Shown here: positions 9,201 to 17,870 of the stretch, one piece after another
How the letters are laid out: each line of letters starts with the position of its first letter
Numbering within the stretch: position 1 is the stretch's first letter
Assembly: GCA_045602925.1 (NCBI GenBank)
Contig: JAZSCN010000003.1
Span: forward strand, 65,815 to 129,814
Length of the DNA: 64,000 nt
Direction of reading: 5' to 3'
DNA from: UBA7477 sp045602925
GTDB lineage: Bacteria; Bacillota; Clostridia; Oscillospirales; Ruminococcaceae
The notes under the pieces: model-generated
Told to the model about the DNA's origin: nothing
Seen by the model: only the letters and a program-made list of their open reading frames with translations
Database searches by the model: none
Translations under genes and position numbers: made by a program

Positions 9201-10379
9201 TTAATCTTCATTCATTATTTCCTGTTCTATTTCAACGTCCTTCTTAATAGCGGCTCGTCGTTCAGCTTCAGTTTTATAATGCCATGCTTTTTCAACATAT
9301 GGTTGAAGCTTATCAATAAATCCTTCCCAGAATTCAGCATTAAATTGAATATCCTTTGAGAATCCATAGAATTCATCAGTCTCAGCATCACGAATTCGGC
9401 CACCAACGTTCTTTAATGCGCCAAGTGCACATGCCAAATCCATCAATCCATAATACTTAGAGAGACCATTTTCAAAGCTAATATACATATAAGCTTCATT
9501 AAGAGGTTTACAAATACGGTTCTTTACACCAAGACCACGTACTTCAATACCAACTTCGCCATGGGAACCACCGACGGCTTCCTCATCAATCTTTCTAGCA
9601 TCATCTTTAGCTTTTACATTGTTAGCGCTAAGTTGCACAATAGTAGTAGGGAGATAACGAACAATCTTACCACCCGGCATTGGTTTAACGAGAGTAGGAT
9701 GCATCGAGCCGGGGTCATCATAGATATGATTAGTACAGATGATTGTAGTCTGTGTCATACCCGCAAGAGAGTTACAGGCCTTAATAAGAGCCTTCATAGA
9801 ACCTGCATAAGAACCCATATCCTTAGAGTCGCTGTTCTTTTCCATGCGCTTATAATCCATTTCTGAAATCATAGCACCAAGAGAGTCAATAACGATAAAG
9901 AACTGACCGACTAGACCAAGGTCATGAACATTCGAAAGGAACTTATATACTGCATTCTTACATTGCTCGATAGTCTTAACGGGGAAGTAGATAATTTTAG
10001 AAGTATCAAGGCCGAGATTAGAAGCAAACTCATGGTCAATAGCAAATTCACTATCAAAAATCACAATTTGCTTACCAGCTTGTTGTGCTTTAGCTGCAGT
10101 CTGCAAAGCAATATATGTCTTACCAGTCGAACTTTCTGCAGCTAACAGAGACATACGTGCCTCAGGGAAACCACCTCTAAGATGACCTGAAACCAGAGCA
10201 TTCAAAATATAACATCCGGTATCTTCAAAGCTCTTAACGTTAGACATTGCTTCGTCAAGGAATGAAACCATCGGAGAGTACTCACGAAGAACATCTATCG
10301 CCGCCGCAATACGCTTACGCTTCTCTTCAGGAGAAAGAGAAGCAATATCAACAATTTCTTTTTCTTTCTTTTTTGCCAT
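9201..10379 (-). CDS. uvsX: UvsX recombinase (RecA family)
   Basis: Forms filaments on single-stranded DNA and drives strand exchange, the core of T4-type recombination-dependent replication. The 392 residues (T4: 391) include Walker A AESSTGKT at 81-88, the following IVIFDSEFAID, Walker B FFIVIDSLGAM near 155, and TIICTNHIYDDPG with the PMPGGKIVRYLP segment of UvsX proteins. It stands alone between two terminators; no clear CAGAACT box lies upstream, so it may be read from the 128-aa gene behind it past the hairpin at 10388. Confidence 0.93.
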   Translation of the reverse strand: MAKKKEKEIVDIASLSPEEKRKRIAAAIDVLREYSPMVSFLDEAMSNVKSFEDTGCYILNALVSGHLRGGFPEARMSLLAAESSTGKTYIALQTAAKAQQAGKQIVIFDSEFAIDHEFASNLGLDTSKIIYFPVKTIEQCKNAVYKFLSNVHDLGLVGQFFIVIDSLGAMISEMDYKRMEKNSDSKDMGSYAGSMKALIKACNSLAGMTQTTIICTNHIYDDPGSMHPTLVKPMPGGKIVRYLPTTIVQLSANNVKAKDDARKIDEEAVGGSHGEVGIEVRGLGVKNRICKPLNEAYMYISFENGLSKYYGLMDLACALGALKNVGGRIRDAETDEFYGFSKDIQFNAEFWEGFIDKLQPYVEKAWHYKTEAERRAAIKKDVEIEQEIMNED

Positions 10380-10387
10380 AAAAAGTT

Positions 10388-10411
10388 AAGGGTTACCTAC
10401 TGGTAACCCTT
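10388..10411 (-). terminator. intrinsic terminator before uvsX
   Basis: Ten-base stem aagggttacc / ggtaaccctt with loop tact; on the minus strand it is followed by aacttttt. It sits between the 128-aa gene and uvsX. Confidence 0.7.
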
Positions 10412-10421
10412 TTTAAGTTAA

Positions 10422-10808
10422 TTACTTAGTAGGTGTAATCTCAATTTCACCCTCAGCGGTACGCTTTACCTTGCTAGTACCCTCAACTGTATGGTAATAA
10501 ATTGCCTTAAGTCTAGGGGTAATAGAATTATTCTGAAGGACGTGTCGGGCATCAATTTCCCAAACATTTTCACCTTCAGTAAGAAGGGCACCGAAAAGAT
10601 AAGGAATCATTTCAAAGTTAAGACGAGATTGAATCTCACCGGTCTTCTTATCGACCTCCTCACTGGTGCTAAAAATAACAGTCATTGGGTCTTTTACAAG
10701 GATTTTGCTGTTACCTGTCCAACTAAGACCACTTGATGCGTCTACACCAATAGATGTGAATGAACCATCACTCCAAATAATAAATTTATCATCTGAATTC
10801 ATATACAT
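10422..10808 (-). CDS. hypothetical protein, 128 aa
   Basis: Not recognised. Beta-rich, single-domain (FIIWSDGSFTSIGVD, LNFEMIPYLFGALLTEG, VWEIDARHVL), without membrane segments. Two ATGs occur (residues 1 and 3). The promoter at 10811-10827 would start RNA at about 10804, which favours the second ATG at 10802. The small size and own promoter and terminator suggest a strongly expressed middle protein. Confidence 0.75.
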   Translation of the reverse strand: MYMNSDDKFIIWSDGSFTSIGVDASSGLSWTGNSKILVKDPMTVIFSTSEEVDKKTGEIQSRLNFEMIPYLFGALLTEGENVWEIDARHVLQNNSITPRLKAIYYHTVEGTSKVKRTAEGEIEITPTK

Positions 10809-10810
10809 TT

Positions 10811-10827
10811 ATTATATCGTGGTTCTA
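10811..10827 (-). promoter_or_regulatory. CAGAACT-type promoter (TAGAACC variant)
   Basis: TAGAACC, 4-base spacer, perfect TATAAT on the minus strand, directly before the 128-aa gene; predicts a 2-base leader to the ATG at 10802. Confidence 0.65.
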
Positions 10828-10917
10828 GAATAATAGGAAGTAAATTAATAAGTATAAAATAGTTTTACTTAAAATTAAGTATAATTTACAATTTAATTTT
10901 TAGTTTATCATTTTAGT

Positions 10918-10925
10918 AATAAATA
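10918..10925 (+). promoter_or_regulatory. late promoter AATAAATA
   Basis: T4-type late element, 7 bases before the ATG at 10933. Confidence 0.7.
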
Positions 10926-10932
10926 ACTGTAT

Positions 10933-11685
10933 ATGAAGAAGCGTAATTTTTTTGCTAATAAGTCCAATTCTTCATTCCTCAACATGGTAAAGATGATTAC
11001 CGAATCTGCTGAGGACGAGACAGAGGGTCTTGACTTTGAAGAAGATGTTGATGGTGCTGAAGATGACTTCGGTGCTGAAGATGATTTTGCTGATGACGAG
11101 ATGGCCGACGATGAACTCGGTGATGAGGAAGCTGGTGACGAGGTAACTCTCACTCTTCCACGTGACGTTGCTCAGACTCTTTACGATATGCTTGGTGAAA
11201 TGCTCGGCGGTGAAGAGGGTGCTGACGAATTCGGTGATGACGAGATGGCCGACGATGAGTTCGGTGCTGAAGATGACTTTGCCGATGACGAAATGGGTGA
11301 TGATTTCGGCCCTGAGGAGTTCGAGCAGGACGACGAAGAGGAAGATGCCGAAGACGAGGACGCAGAGGAAGAAGATGAGTGTGAAAAGGATGACGAAGCA
11401 TCTGAAGAAGATGAAGAAGTTCTTGGTTCCAATCAGACCAATGTTGCTCAGTCTACAATCTCTCGTGACGGTGCTCCTAAGCGTTCTAAGGCTAACACCA
11501 CTTGGAATACTGGCAAGACTGTAAAGTCCGTTTTTGACCAGACTGTTTCTCACGAAGGTGAGCCTGCAGGTACTTCCCGTGATGGTGCTCCTAAGCGTTC
11601 TAAGTTCAGCAAGGAACCTAATCGTTCTAAGACTGTTTCCAGCCGCCTCCAGCCTGGTAAGCACATCTTTGAGATTGGTAAGTAA
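10933..11685 (+). CDS. late, extremely acidic repeat protein, 250 aa; probable internal head protein
   Basis: No enzymatic domain. Residues 27-165 are almost wholly Asp/Glu/Ala/Gly with tandem units such as GAEDDFADDEM (43-57, 111-121), interrupted by a folded-looking helix RDVAQTLYDMLGEML (77-91). Residues 176-250 are basic and contain two copies of SRDGAPKRSK (177-186, 215-224). The N-terminus FLNMVKMITES (15-25) has an ITE site of the prohead-protease type. The late promoter and a terminator behind it make it a single-gene late unit. Scaffold, DNA mimic or packaged internal protein are options; packaged protein is favoured by the N-terminus. Confidence 0.8.
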   Translation: MKKRNFFANKSNSSFLNMVKMITESAEDETEGLDFEEDVDGAEDDFGAEDDFADDEMADDELGDEEAGDEVTLTLPRDVAQTLYDMLGEMLGGEEGADEFGDDEMADDEFGAEDDFADDEMGDDFGPEEFEQDDEEEDAEDEDAEEEDECEKDDEASEEDEEVLGSNQTNVAQSTISRDGAPKRSKANTTWNTGKTVKSVFDQTVSHEGEPAGTSRDGAPKRSKFSKEPNRSKTVSSRLQPGKHIFEIGK

Positions 11686-11710
11686 TATTTTAAGTACAAT
11701 TTAATATAAT

Positions 11711-11739
11711 AAAAACCCGAGGATTTCCTCGGGTTTTTA
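11711..11739. terminator. bidirectional intrinsic terminator
   Basis: Stem aaaacccgagg / cctcgggtttt with a short loop, flanked by A and T runs, between the converging acidic-protein and polymerase genes. Confidence 0.9.
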
Positions 11740-11741
11740 TT

Positions 11742-14438
11742 TTAAGCGGGTTCCATCATCATTAAGTCAAACAAACTGAATGCATAATCATCCGCCGGGT
11801 TAAATGAAGGCCAACCTACTGACTTATAAATTCGTTTTAACTCATCAAAGACTGTTTTAATAAACGTTGTCTTATAATCAATTTGGAAATGCTCTTCAAA
11901 TTCAGGTGGCATTGTATCAAGATATGCAATTTTATCAATACCAAATTTGTTCTTATGCAAATATATAATCTTTGCAAGGTCTCCAGATTTTACTTTTTCA
12001 TATCCTTTGATACCTAACTTATCAAGAACTGTATTGAAGTTAATCGCAGCTCTTACATGGCCTGGTGCGCCAGTTGGCCACTTACGTGCACCAATATTAT
12101 TGCCATGTACATCTTCAAGCATACTTTCATACTTTTGAACATTATTACAACGTTGAATTGTAACAATATCGTCAAGAGGCATTTCTTTAAACTTATTATA
12201 AAGATTTTGAAGAAGAGCCTCCGTAGATGCTTTATCCTGTGATATAATCATATGCTCAACTACTTCCTTTGCTGCAGCCTTAAGGTCACGAGTAAGAGTC
12301 GAACGAGCAAACTTCACACCAGTATACTTAAATGATGGTTTCTTAACACCTTCGTTATCAAGAATATGAAGAATATAATTCTTCTTTGCTTCTTCATCTT
12401 TATCTTTTCGTTTCAAGAAAATACCTGCATCACAGATTTTTTCTCGTTTGAAATATACCGTACACTTATTTGAATTAGTCGTTTCAGTAAACCACTTCTG
12501 GAATTCCTTATCAATGTAATCGTCACACTCTTGAACAAGAGCATATCCTTCAGGTGTCACTTTATCACCGTTACAAAGCTTTATACCACACTTATCAAGA
12601 CGAATACAACAAGAGTCAGTATCATTGAACACTACTACTGCTTCCAAGTCCTTTGCAGAAATATCAGGATTCTTCATTTTAACAAAGTTTCTTGCAAGAG
12701 TGTTCACATACTTAATAGATGTACTACCTGCAGTTGTAATTGCATTAGCCAAATCTGAGTCACCAATCGGATTCTTCTTAGATGAGATAGCGCCATAAGC
12801 ACTATTAATAAGAATCTTAAGAGCATACTGAAGAATATCCTTACGAGCTACCATTCGTCTAAGTTCATCAATTCTTTTTGCATCCTTACAAGTTTCAAGT
12901 TCCTTGTTATGCTCTTTAATTTCCTTACGAATTGCAGAACGTTGTGCGAACACCTCAGCCATATACTGTGCAAACACACCTGGCGTATTTTGCTTAAATA
13001 CACAACCATTTGGTGCCATACAATAGTTCATTTCCTTAATAAAGCGCTTAAATTGAGCTCGTGTAAGGTCATACTTAAGATTATCTTTGGTAAAAACAAA
13101 CTTAAGTGAATCATTATCATCACCTTCATAAACACCGCCTGACTTAAAATAGGCCATACCTACCTTAGTTTCAGGAGAAATATTAAGACTAATTGCATTA
13201 TTAGGATAAAGTGAGCCAGCGTCGAATGTCACACAGTCACGAGCAAATCCAGGTCGCAAAGATACATAACCACCAGGCTTTTTCTCATTAGGATCAACCT
13301 CACGGTCATCCCAGTGAAGAACTTTATTCATACGGCGGCAACGAACTGCAACTGCACCATTAGTACCTGGAATTGTCATCATACCCTTTTCAAAGTTACA
13401 ACAACCCATGTAAGATACCATTCGCAAAATCTGGAAATAACGAGTTTTCTCTTCAAGTTTAACAAGAAGTTCTACATCTCGAACGTTATATTCAACGAAA
13501 GTATTCCAATGATTTCGCATGAATTCATAAATGTTTGCTTCGCCTTGATAATCAACCTTACCTACACCCAATTCAAGGTTAGCAATATAATCCAATTTAT
13601 AAGATTCTTGCTTTACAATTTTATACTTTGCATAAACGTCGATATGGTCAATAATCTGAACACCACCAAAACTAAACTTTGTATAAGGACGACCAAATTT
13701 ATCCTCTGATTCAGATTCATAAAAGTTTTCATAAGGTGAAAGTTCAAGAAGTTTGTCCTCACCAAAAACCTTACGAATACGATTAACTACATAAGGCATA
13801 TCGAATCGGTTTAGATTCCAAGCCGTTACAATATCAGGATAATCATCCTTTTTCCAAAATTCAATAAAGGCATGCAATACACCACGTTCAGTAGTACAAT
13901 TAATATACTCTACATTATCACCAAGGTCCTTACCTGTATAAGGATTTTTGGAAAATACAACGTACTTTTGTGTACTTGTATCGTATACAGTAATAATATT
14001 AATTTCAGAAGGTGCCGACCTCTTTAAATCAATTTGAGTTCTAGCATAATCAGCATATACAATTGCTTCAGGGAAACTACCATCATCAGTTTCATCTACC
14101 TCAATATCGAAAAAGAGAATTCGCAATGGAAACTGGTCAAAATCAGGCTTATCATACTTGTCCCAAAAATAGTCCAACAAAAACTGATGGTCTACACTAA
14201 AATTTTCATAATAGCGCTTAGCTCCATACGATTTAGTAAACTTAGTACGCTGTGCAGGTGTACTAAATTCTACCTTTTCTACGGGTTTATTAAAAATAGA
14301 AGTATATTCACCCTTAGGAGAATCAACAAAAAGATAAGGCTTATACGGTACATTGACCGTTAAGCGCTTACCTTCCTTGTTCCAAGTCCTAAGTTTAATA
14401 CACTTTTCAGTTTGACTCCATGAACAATGTCTATACAT
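11742..14438 (-). CDS. 43: DNA polymerase, family B (T4 gp43-like)
   Basis: Replicative polymerase with 3'-5' proofreading, 898 residues, the length of T4 gp43. Exonuclease motifs: Exo I FFDIEVDE (Asp111, Glu113), Exo II AWNLNRFDMPY, Exo III YNVRDVELL. Polymerase motifs: A as DAGSLYPN, B as KILINSAYG, C as FNDTDS. Motif C normally reads YGDTDS and motif A SLYPS, so both carry a changed neighbour while the catalytic Asp residues are kept. The ATG follows the gp46 stop by one base, so the two are co-expressed. Confidence 0.95.
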   Translation of the reverse strand: MYRHCSWSQTEKCIKLRTWNKEGKRLTVNVPYKPYLFVDSPKGEYTSIFNKPVEKVEFSTPAQRTKFTKSYGAKRYYENFSVDHQFLLDYFWDKYDKPDFDQFPLRILFFDIEVDETDDGSFPEAIVYADYARTQIDLKRSAPSEINIITVYDTSTQKYVVFSKNPYTGKDLGDNVEYINCTTERGVLHAFIEFWKKDDYPDIVTAWNLNRFDMPYVVNRIRKVFGEDKLLELSPYENFYESESEDKFGRPYTKFSFGGVQIIDHIDVYAKYKIVKQESYKLDYIANLELGVGKVDYQGEANIYEFMRNHWNTFVEYNVRDVELLVKLEEKTRYFQILRMVSYMGCCNFEKGMMTIPGTNGAVAVRCRRMNKVLHWDDREVDPNEKKPGGYVSLRPGFARDCVTFDAGSLYPNNAISLNISPETKVGMAYFKSGGVYEGDDNDSLKFVFTKDNLKYDLTRAQFKRFIKEMNYCMAPNGCVFKQNTPGVFAQYMAEVFAQRSAIRKEIKEHNKELETCKDAKRIDELRRMVARKDILQYALKILINSAYGAISSKKNPIGDSDLANAITTAGSTSIKYVNTLARNFVKMKNPDISAKDLEAVVVFNDTDSCCIRLDKCGIKLCNGDKVTPEGYALVQECDDYIDKEFQKWFTETTNSNKCTVYFKREKICDAGIFLKRKDKDEEAKKNYILHILDNEGVKKPSFKYTGVKFARSTLTRDLKAAAKEVVEHMIISQDKASTEALLQNLYNKFKEMPLDDIVTIQRCNNVQKYESMLEDVHGNNIGARKWPTGAPGHVRAAINFNTVLDKLGIKGYEKVKSGDLAKIIYLHKNKFGIDKIAYLDTMPPEFEEHFQIDYKTTFIKTVFDELKRIYKSVGWPSFNPADDYAFSLFDLMMMEPA

Positions 14439-14439
14439 G

Positions 14440-16251
14440 TTACTCTATAATTCGTTTAGTAAATCCGTTAATTTTTTCAAGCGTAATCACTTCATTAGTA
14501 AATGGAATTTGTGCTCCCGACTTATGAGAAATGATATACACTGCTTTATTTTCATTTTGTGTATGTTCTGATATGAAATTAAGAATTATGTTAAGTGATT
14601 TATCATCAACAGATGAATCAAGAATCTCGTCAAAGAACACCACATTATAAGTTACCTGTTTTTGAAGTGTAATCATATCATTGATAGCAAATGAAATTGC
14701 TAAATCAATTTTCTTCATTTCAGCGCCTGAACAGTTACTATACAAACAAATAATGCCGTTAGAATCTTTAATTTCTTCCTCAAAATATTCATTAAATCTG
14801 AAATTAAATGTGCTCTTAATTGCATTAAGGTAATATTGTATACGGTTATTAAAAACGTCAAGCAACTTATTCACAATATATGCTCTTACACCATATTCAC
14901 CAAGAATATGTTCACATATATTCATCTTACCAATGCTACGTTCAAGTGCTTCTATCTTAGTTTTGACTTCATCTATAGTTTTTTGAGTTTCAACAACCAT
15001 ATTTCTGAAAGTTTCAATACCAGATGAATCAGGTGCCTTATTTTTAGAATCTATCTGCTCATTATAAAGGTCAATAATACGATTAGATTCTTTAATTTTA
15101 GCTTCAATAAACTCAAATTTACGAATATTTTCATTAATTTCATTAAGAGCTTTAGAAATATCTGAAATTAATTCATTTATTTCAGTTTCTTTTGTCTCTA
15201 ATGTACCAAGACGACTAACAATATCTGCTAATTTCTCAGTTAATTTATTCTTTTCATCTATAATTTCATTTAGATGACTTTCATCATATGCTCGTTTACA
15301 AGTAGGACAAATTCCAGTATCACTTTCAATCTTCTTAAGCTCTTTACGAGTTATACCTTCCTCAATATGAAGATTAGATTTGACTTTAGATAATGTATCA
15401 ATAAACTTATGCTTCTCATAAAGTTCAGATTGCAAATCATCTTTACTTTTACCATCAGAAGAAGTGAAAATTAGGTCCTTCTGAACTGATTTCATCTCAT
15501 CAATTTTACCTTCCTCTATAACAATCTTATCCTTAATGGCTTGAATTTCCTCTTGACGTCTATTATAATAATCTTCCTGAATTTTTAAAAGATTTTCAAT
15601 CTGAATATTATAATCGCTGATACTTTTTTCATGAATACTCAACGTATTTTGTTCCAAACTGTATTCTCCCTTAATAGCACGAATATCATCACGCAAATAG
15701 CGACCCATTATAGAAAAAATATCTAAGCTGAATATAGTTTCAATAAAGTTTTTCTTATCAGCTTTCTTTTTTGCCATGAACGGAATAGTATTATTTGCAC
15801 GCATTATAATACAATTTTGGAAAATATCCTTTTCTGCTAGAAACAATTCCTCAATGAACTTATTAGTTTCTGCAGTAGTAGATTTAGTAATTTCAGAACC
15901 ATTTTTCCAAATCTTAAGAGATTGAGGTGCAATTTTACGCTCAATCAAATATGTATCTCTACCGCTTAAGCTATCAGTAATATCAGCTTCTAAGCGAACG
16001 ATACAATTCTTTCCAACTTTACGATTAACAATATAACTAAGTTTAGAAATTTCTCGCATTGTAGTACCAAACAATGCAAAATAAAATGAGTCTAAGATAC
16101 AACTTTTACCTACACCATTTTTAATATCATTTTCATCACGATTATAGCCAGTGATAACATTTAAACCATTATTAAATTCTATTTCTAGTGGCTCATTACC
16201 AACTGATAAGAAATTTTGTATGTAAAGTTTTTTAAACTCAATATTTTTCAT
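14440..16251 (-). CDS. 46: recombination endonuclease subunit gp46 (SbcC/Rad50-like ATPase)
   Basis: ATPase of the gp46/gp47 end-resection complex. 603 residues (T4: 560). The N-terminal LYIQNFLSVGNEPLEIEF leads into a Walker A loop ending NGVGKS at 45-50; long coiled coils flank a zinc hook CPTC at 315-318; the C-terminal half has the signature region CSGAEMKKIDLAIS and Walker B VVFFDEILDSSVD. Its partner gp47 normally lies next to it but is here 7.9 kb away, beyond the NAD module. A TAGAACT promoter sits directly upstream. Confidence 0.92.
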   Translation of the reverse strand: MKNIEFKKLYIQNFLSVGNEPLEIEFNNGLNVITGYNRDENDIKNGVGKSCILDSFYFALFGTTMREISKLSYIVNRKVGKNCIVRLEADITDSLSGRDTYLIERKIAPQSLKIWKNGSEITKSTTAETNKFIEELFLAEKDIFQNCIIMRANNTIPFMAKKKADKKNFIETIFSLDIFSIMGRYLRDDIRAIKGEYSLEQNTLSIHEKSISDYNIQIENLLKIQEDYYNRRQEEIQAIKDKIVIEEGKIDEMKSVQKDLIFTSSDGKSKDDLQSELYEKHKFIDTLSKVKSNLHIEEGITRKELKKIESDTGICPTCKRAYDESHLNEIIDEKNKLTEKLADIVSRLGTLETKETEINELISDISKALNEINENIRKFEFIEAKIKESNRIIDLYNEQIDSKNKAPDSSGIETFRNMVVETQKTIDEVKTKIEALERSIGKMNICEHILGEYGVRAYIVNKLLDVFNNRIQYYLNAIKSTFNFRFNEYFEEEIKDSNGIICLYSNCSGAEMKKIDLAISFAINDMITLQKQVTYNVVFFDEILDSSVDDKSLNIILNFISEHTQNENKAVYIISHKSGAQIPFTNEVITLEKINGFTKRIIE

Positions 16252-16258
16252 AAGACAA

Positions 16259-16275
16259 AATATACTTAAGTTCTA
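16259..16275 (-). promoter_or_regulatory. CAGAACT-type promoter of gp46-gp43
   Basis: TAGAACT, 4-base spacer, TATATT on the minus strand; the gp46 ATG follows after 7 bases. Confidence 0.7.
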
Positions 16276-16283
16276 TTATAAAG

Positions 16284-16306
16284 AAAGGCCGAATTAATCG
16301 GCCTTT
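16284..16306 (-). terminator. intrinsic terminator overlapping the nadE stop
   Basis: Stem aaaggccga / tcggccttt whose minus-strand left arm contains the last codons and TAA of nadE; followed by ctttataat on that strand. It closes the NAD operon. Confidence 0.8.
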
Positions 16307-17247
16307 ACAAAGTTAGGAAGATAAGTGAAATCAGGTTGTGGCATTTGAACAATCTCCAACTTGAACTTATTCTGCTTATACTTCTTTTTAATCATCTCCT
16401 TGAACTCATCTGTTCCCTCATTGAGACGAATAAACTTATCAAGGTCAGCATAAGTGAAGCCTAGACGTTCCTCATCAGTCTGTGCTTGAAGACCATCAAC
16501 AGGGGTCTTGTCAATTAAATTAACAAGCATACTCCTGGTTAAAGGTTTAGATTCATCAATACCAAGAACATCGATAAGATACTTACCAAGCTCCTTTACC
16601 TCAGTTACTGTAAGACCCTGAATAGGAGCATACGACCCTGCATTATCACCAAACTGGGTAGCATATCCTACCATATCTTCAGAAAGATTAGAAGTATTGA
16701 TTACACGACCATCTACACACTGACCTACTGCATGAAGTGTAGACATTCTAATACGAGCAGGAAGGTTAATTTCCATATCCTTAGTTGGGTAGATACCACT
16801 CGTCTTACGATCAGCCCAAATCTGTGAAGTAATTGCATTTACGCTGTCACCAATATCCACCATAGTCTGATGAATACCAAGAATATCACATACATCCATA
16901 CTATCCTTAAGGTCAGACTGTTCATGTTGTGGCATCATTACACCATAAACACGTTCACTACCAAAGATTGCGCAAAGCAACATGGCAACTACAGTGCTGT
17001 CCTTACCACCACTAATACCAACAACAAAGTTTTTAGCATTAGTCTGCTCTGCCCACACCTTCATGTGAGCCTTAATATTTGTGAACGCCACTTGAGGCGT
17101 AAACTTATATTCCTTTTCTATATTCATTTTTCTTTCGTATAATTCTTTAAGTGTGCCTTTTGTCCAATCTACGTCAGTTATATACTCTTTGGGTAATTTA
17201 GTTCTATTCACCACCATTTCCCATAGTTCAAACCCATTATTTTTCAT
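16294..17247 (-). CDS. nadE: NH3-dependent NAD synthetase (NadE)
   Basis: Amidates nicotinate adenine dinucleotide to NAD+ using ATP and ammonia, the last Preiss-Handler step. 317 residues without an N-terminal glutaminase domain, so ammonia-dependent. Pyrophosphatase loop SGGKDS at 79-84; NLPARIRMSTLHAVGQ and INTSNLSEDMVGYATQFGD match the NadE substrate-binding segments (N-x-x-AR-x-RM, NxSE-x-x-GY-x-T-x-x-GD); TDEERLGFTY matches the C-terminal QxDExxLGxxY. It is last in the NAD operon, 17 bases after the macro-domain gene. The first 45 residues are a phage-specific extension. Confidence 0.93.
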   Translation of the reverse strand: MKNNGFELWEMVVNRTKLPKEYITDVDWTKGTLKELYERKMNIEKEYKFTPQVAFTNIKAHMKVWAEQTNAKNFVVGISGGKDSTVVAMLLCAIFGSERVYGVMMPQHEQSDLKDSMDVCDILGIHQTMVDIGDSVNAITSQIWADRKTSGIYPTKDMEINLPARIRMSTLHAVGQCVDGRVINTSNLSEDMVGYATQFGDNAGSYAPIQGLTVTEVKELGKYLIDVLGIDESKPLTRSMLVNLIDKTPVDGLQAQTDEERLGFTYADLDKFIRLNEGTDEFKEMIKKKYKQNKFKLEIVQMPQPDFTYLPNFVKAD

Positions 17248-17264
17248 ATTGTTTTGGAAAACAG

Positions 17265-17711
17265 TTAAAAGGGTTCATAAATTTCAATGTTTATATTATT
17301 ATCAAGTTCTGATAGAATAGAAATAATTTTTTCTTTCACGTCTTCCCACTTTAATCCACCAAGTCCGCAACCTAATGCAGGAATTGCTACAGACTTAATA
17401 CCTAACTTATCATAATTCTTTGCAAGATATTCTAGTCCGCTCTCAACATATTCCATCAGACTGGGATTTTTCCAATGAATTTTTGTCGGGAATAAAAGAA
17501 CCTTATGATTTTCATCACCATCTATAACGTAAAGTTCGCCAACCTTTATTTCCCTATTTTGACACATCTTTTTATAAGTTTCAAAATGTTCAGGGAACTT
17601 CTTTTTGAAAGCGAGTGCCAACCCACCACCCATGACACCTACACAGTTGATGGGGTTGGCAATCACTTCACAAGATGACTTGAATATGTCTCCTTGTTTA
17701 ATAAATTTCAT
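17265..17711 (-). CDS. DarG-like macro domain protein (ADP-ribosyl hydrolase candidate)
   Basis: Single macro domain of 148 residues. It resembles the N-terminal domain of DarG, the antitoxin that removes ADP-ribose from thymidine in DNA: GDIFKSSCEVIANPINCVG, VMGGGLALAFKKKFP (26-40), LLFPTKIHW (72-80) and IPALGCGLGGLKWEDV (110-125). The Lys of FPTKxHW (Lys77) matches the residue thought catalytic in DarG. No DarT toxin gene is adjacent. An in-frame ATG at 17726 would add five residues but overlaps the upstream small gene; the ATG at 17711 follows that gene's stop by one base and suits the domain start. Alternatives are ADP-ribose-phosphate phosphatase or protein de-ADP-ribosylase. Confidence 0.85.
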   Translation of the reverse strand: MKFIKQGDIFKSSCEVIANPINCVGVMGGGLALAFKKKFPEHFETYKKMCQNREIKVGELYVIDGDENHKVLLFPTKIHWKNPSLMEYVESGLEYLAKNYDKLGIKSVAIPALGCGLGGLKWEDVKEKIISILSELDNNINIEIYEPF

Positions 17712-17712
17712 T

Positions 17713-17868
17713 TTATTTTCTTCCAAAAAGTCTACTATCTGTAAGTTTTCTAAAAAACAGAGCGGTAGACCAAGTTTTAAATGTACGGGTTTCGTCTCTT
17801 TTTTCTTCAGGAATCCAATGAGTTACAAAAAACTTAATTTTTCGCCATTTACTTCTATGAACTTTCAT
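17713..17868 (-). CDS. small basic protein, 51 aa
   Basis: An ATG-started frame of 51 codons, very basic and aromatic (KWRKIKFFVTHWIPEEKRDE; FFRKLTDSRLFGRK), fills the gap between the phosphoribosyltransferase stop (2-base gap) and the macro-domain start (1-base gap). The tight fit is the main evidence that it is real. No function recognised. Confidence 0.6.
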   Translation of the reverse strand: MKVHRSKWRKIKFFVTHWIPEEKRDETRTFKTWSTALFFRKLTDSRLFGRK

Positions 17869-17870
17869 GA

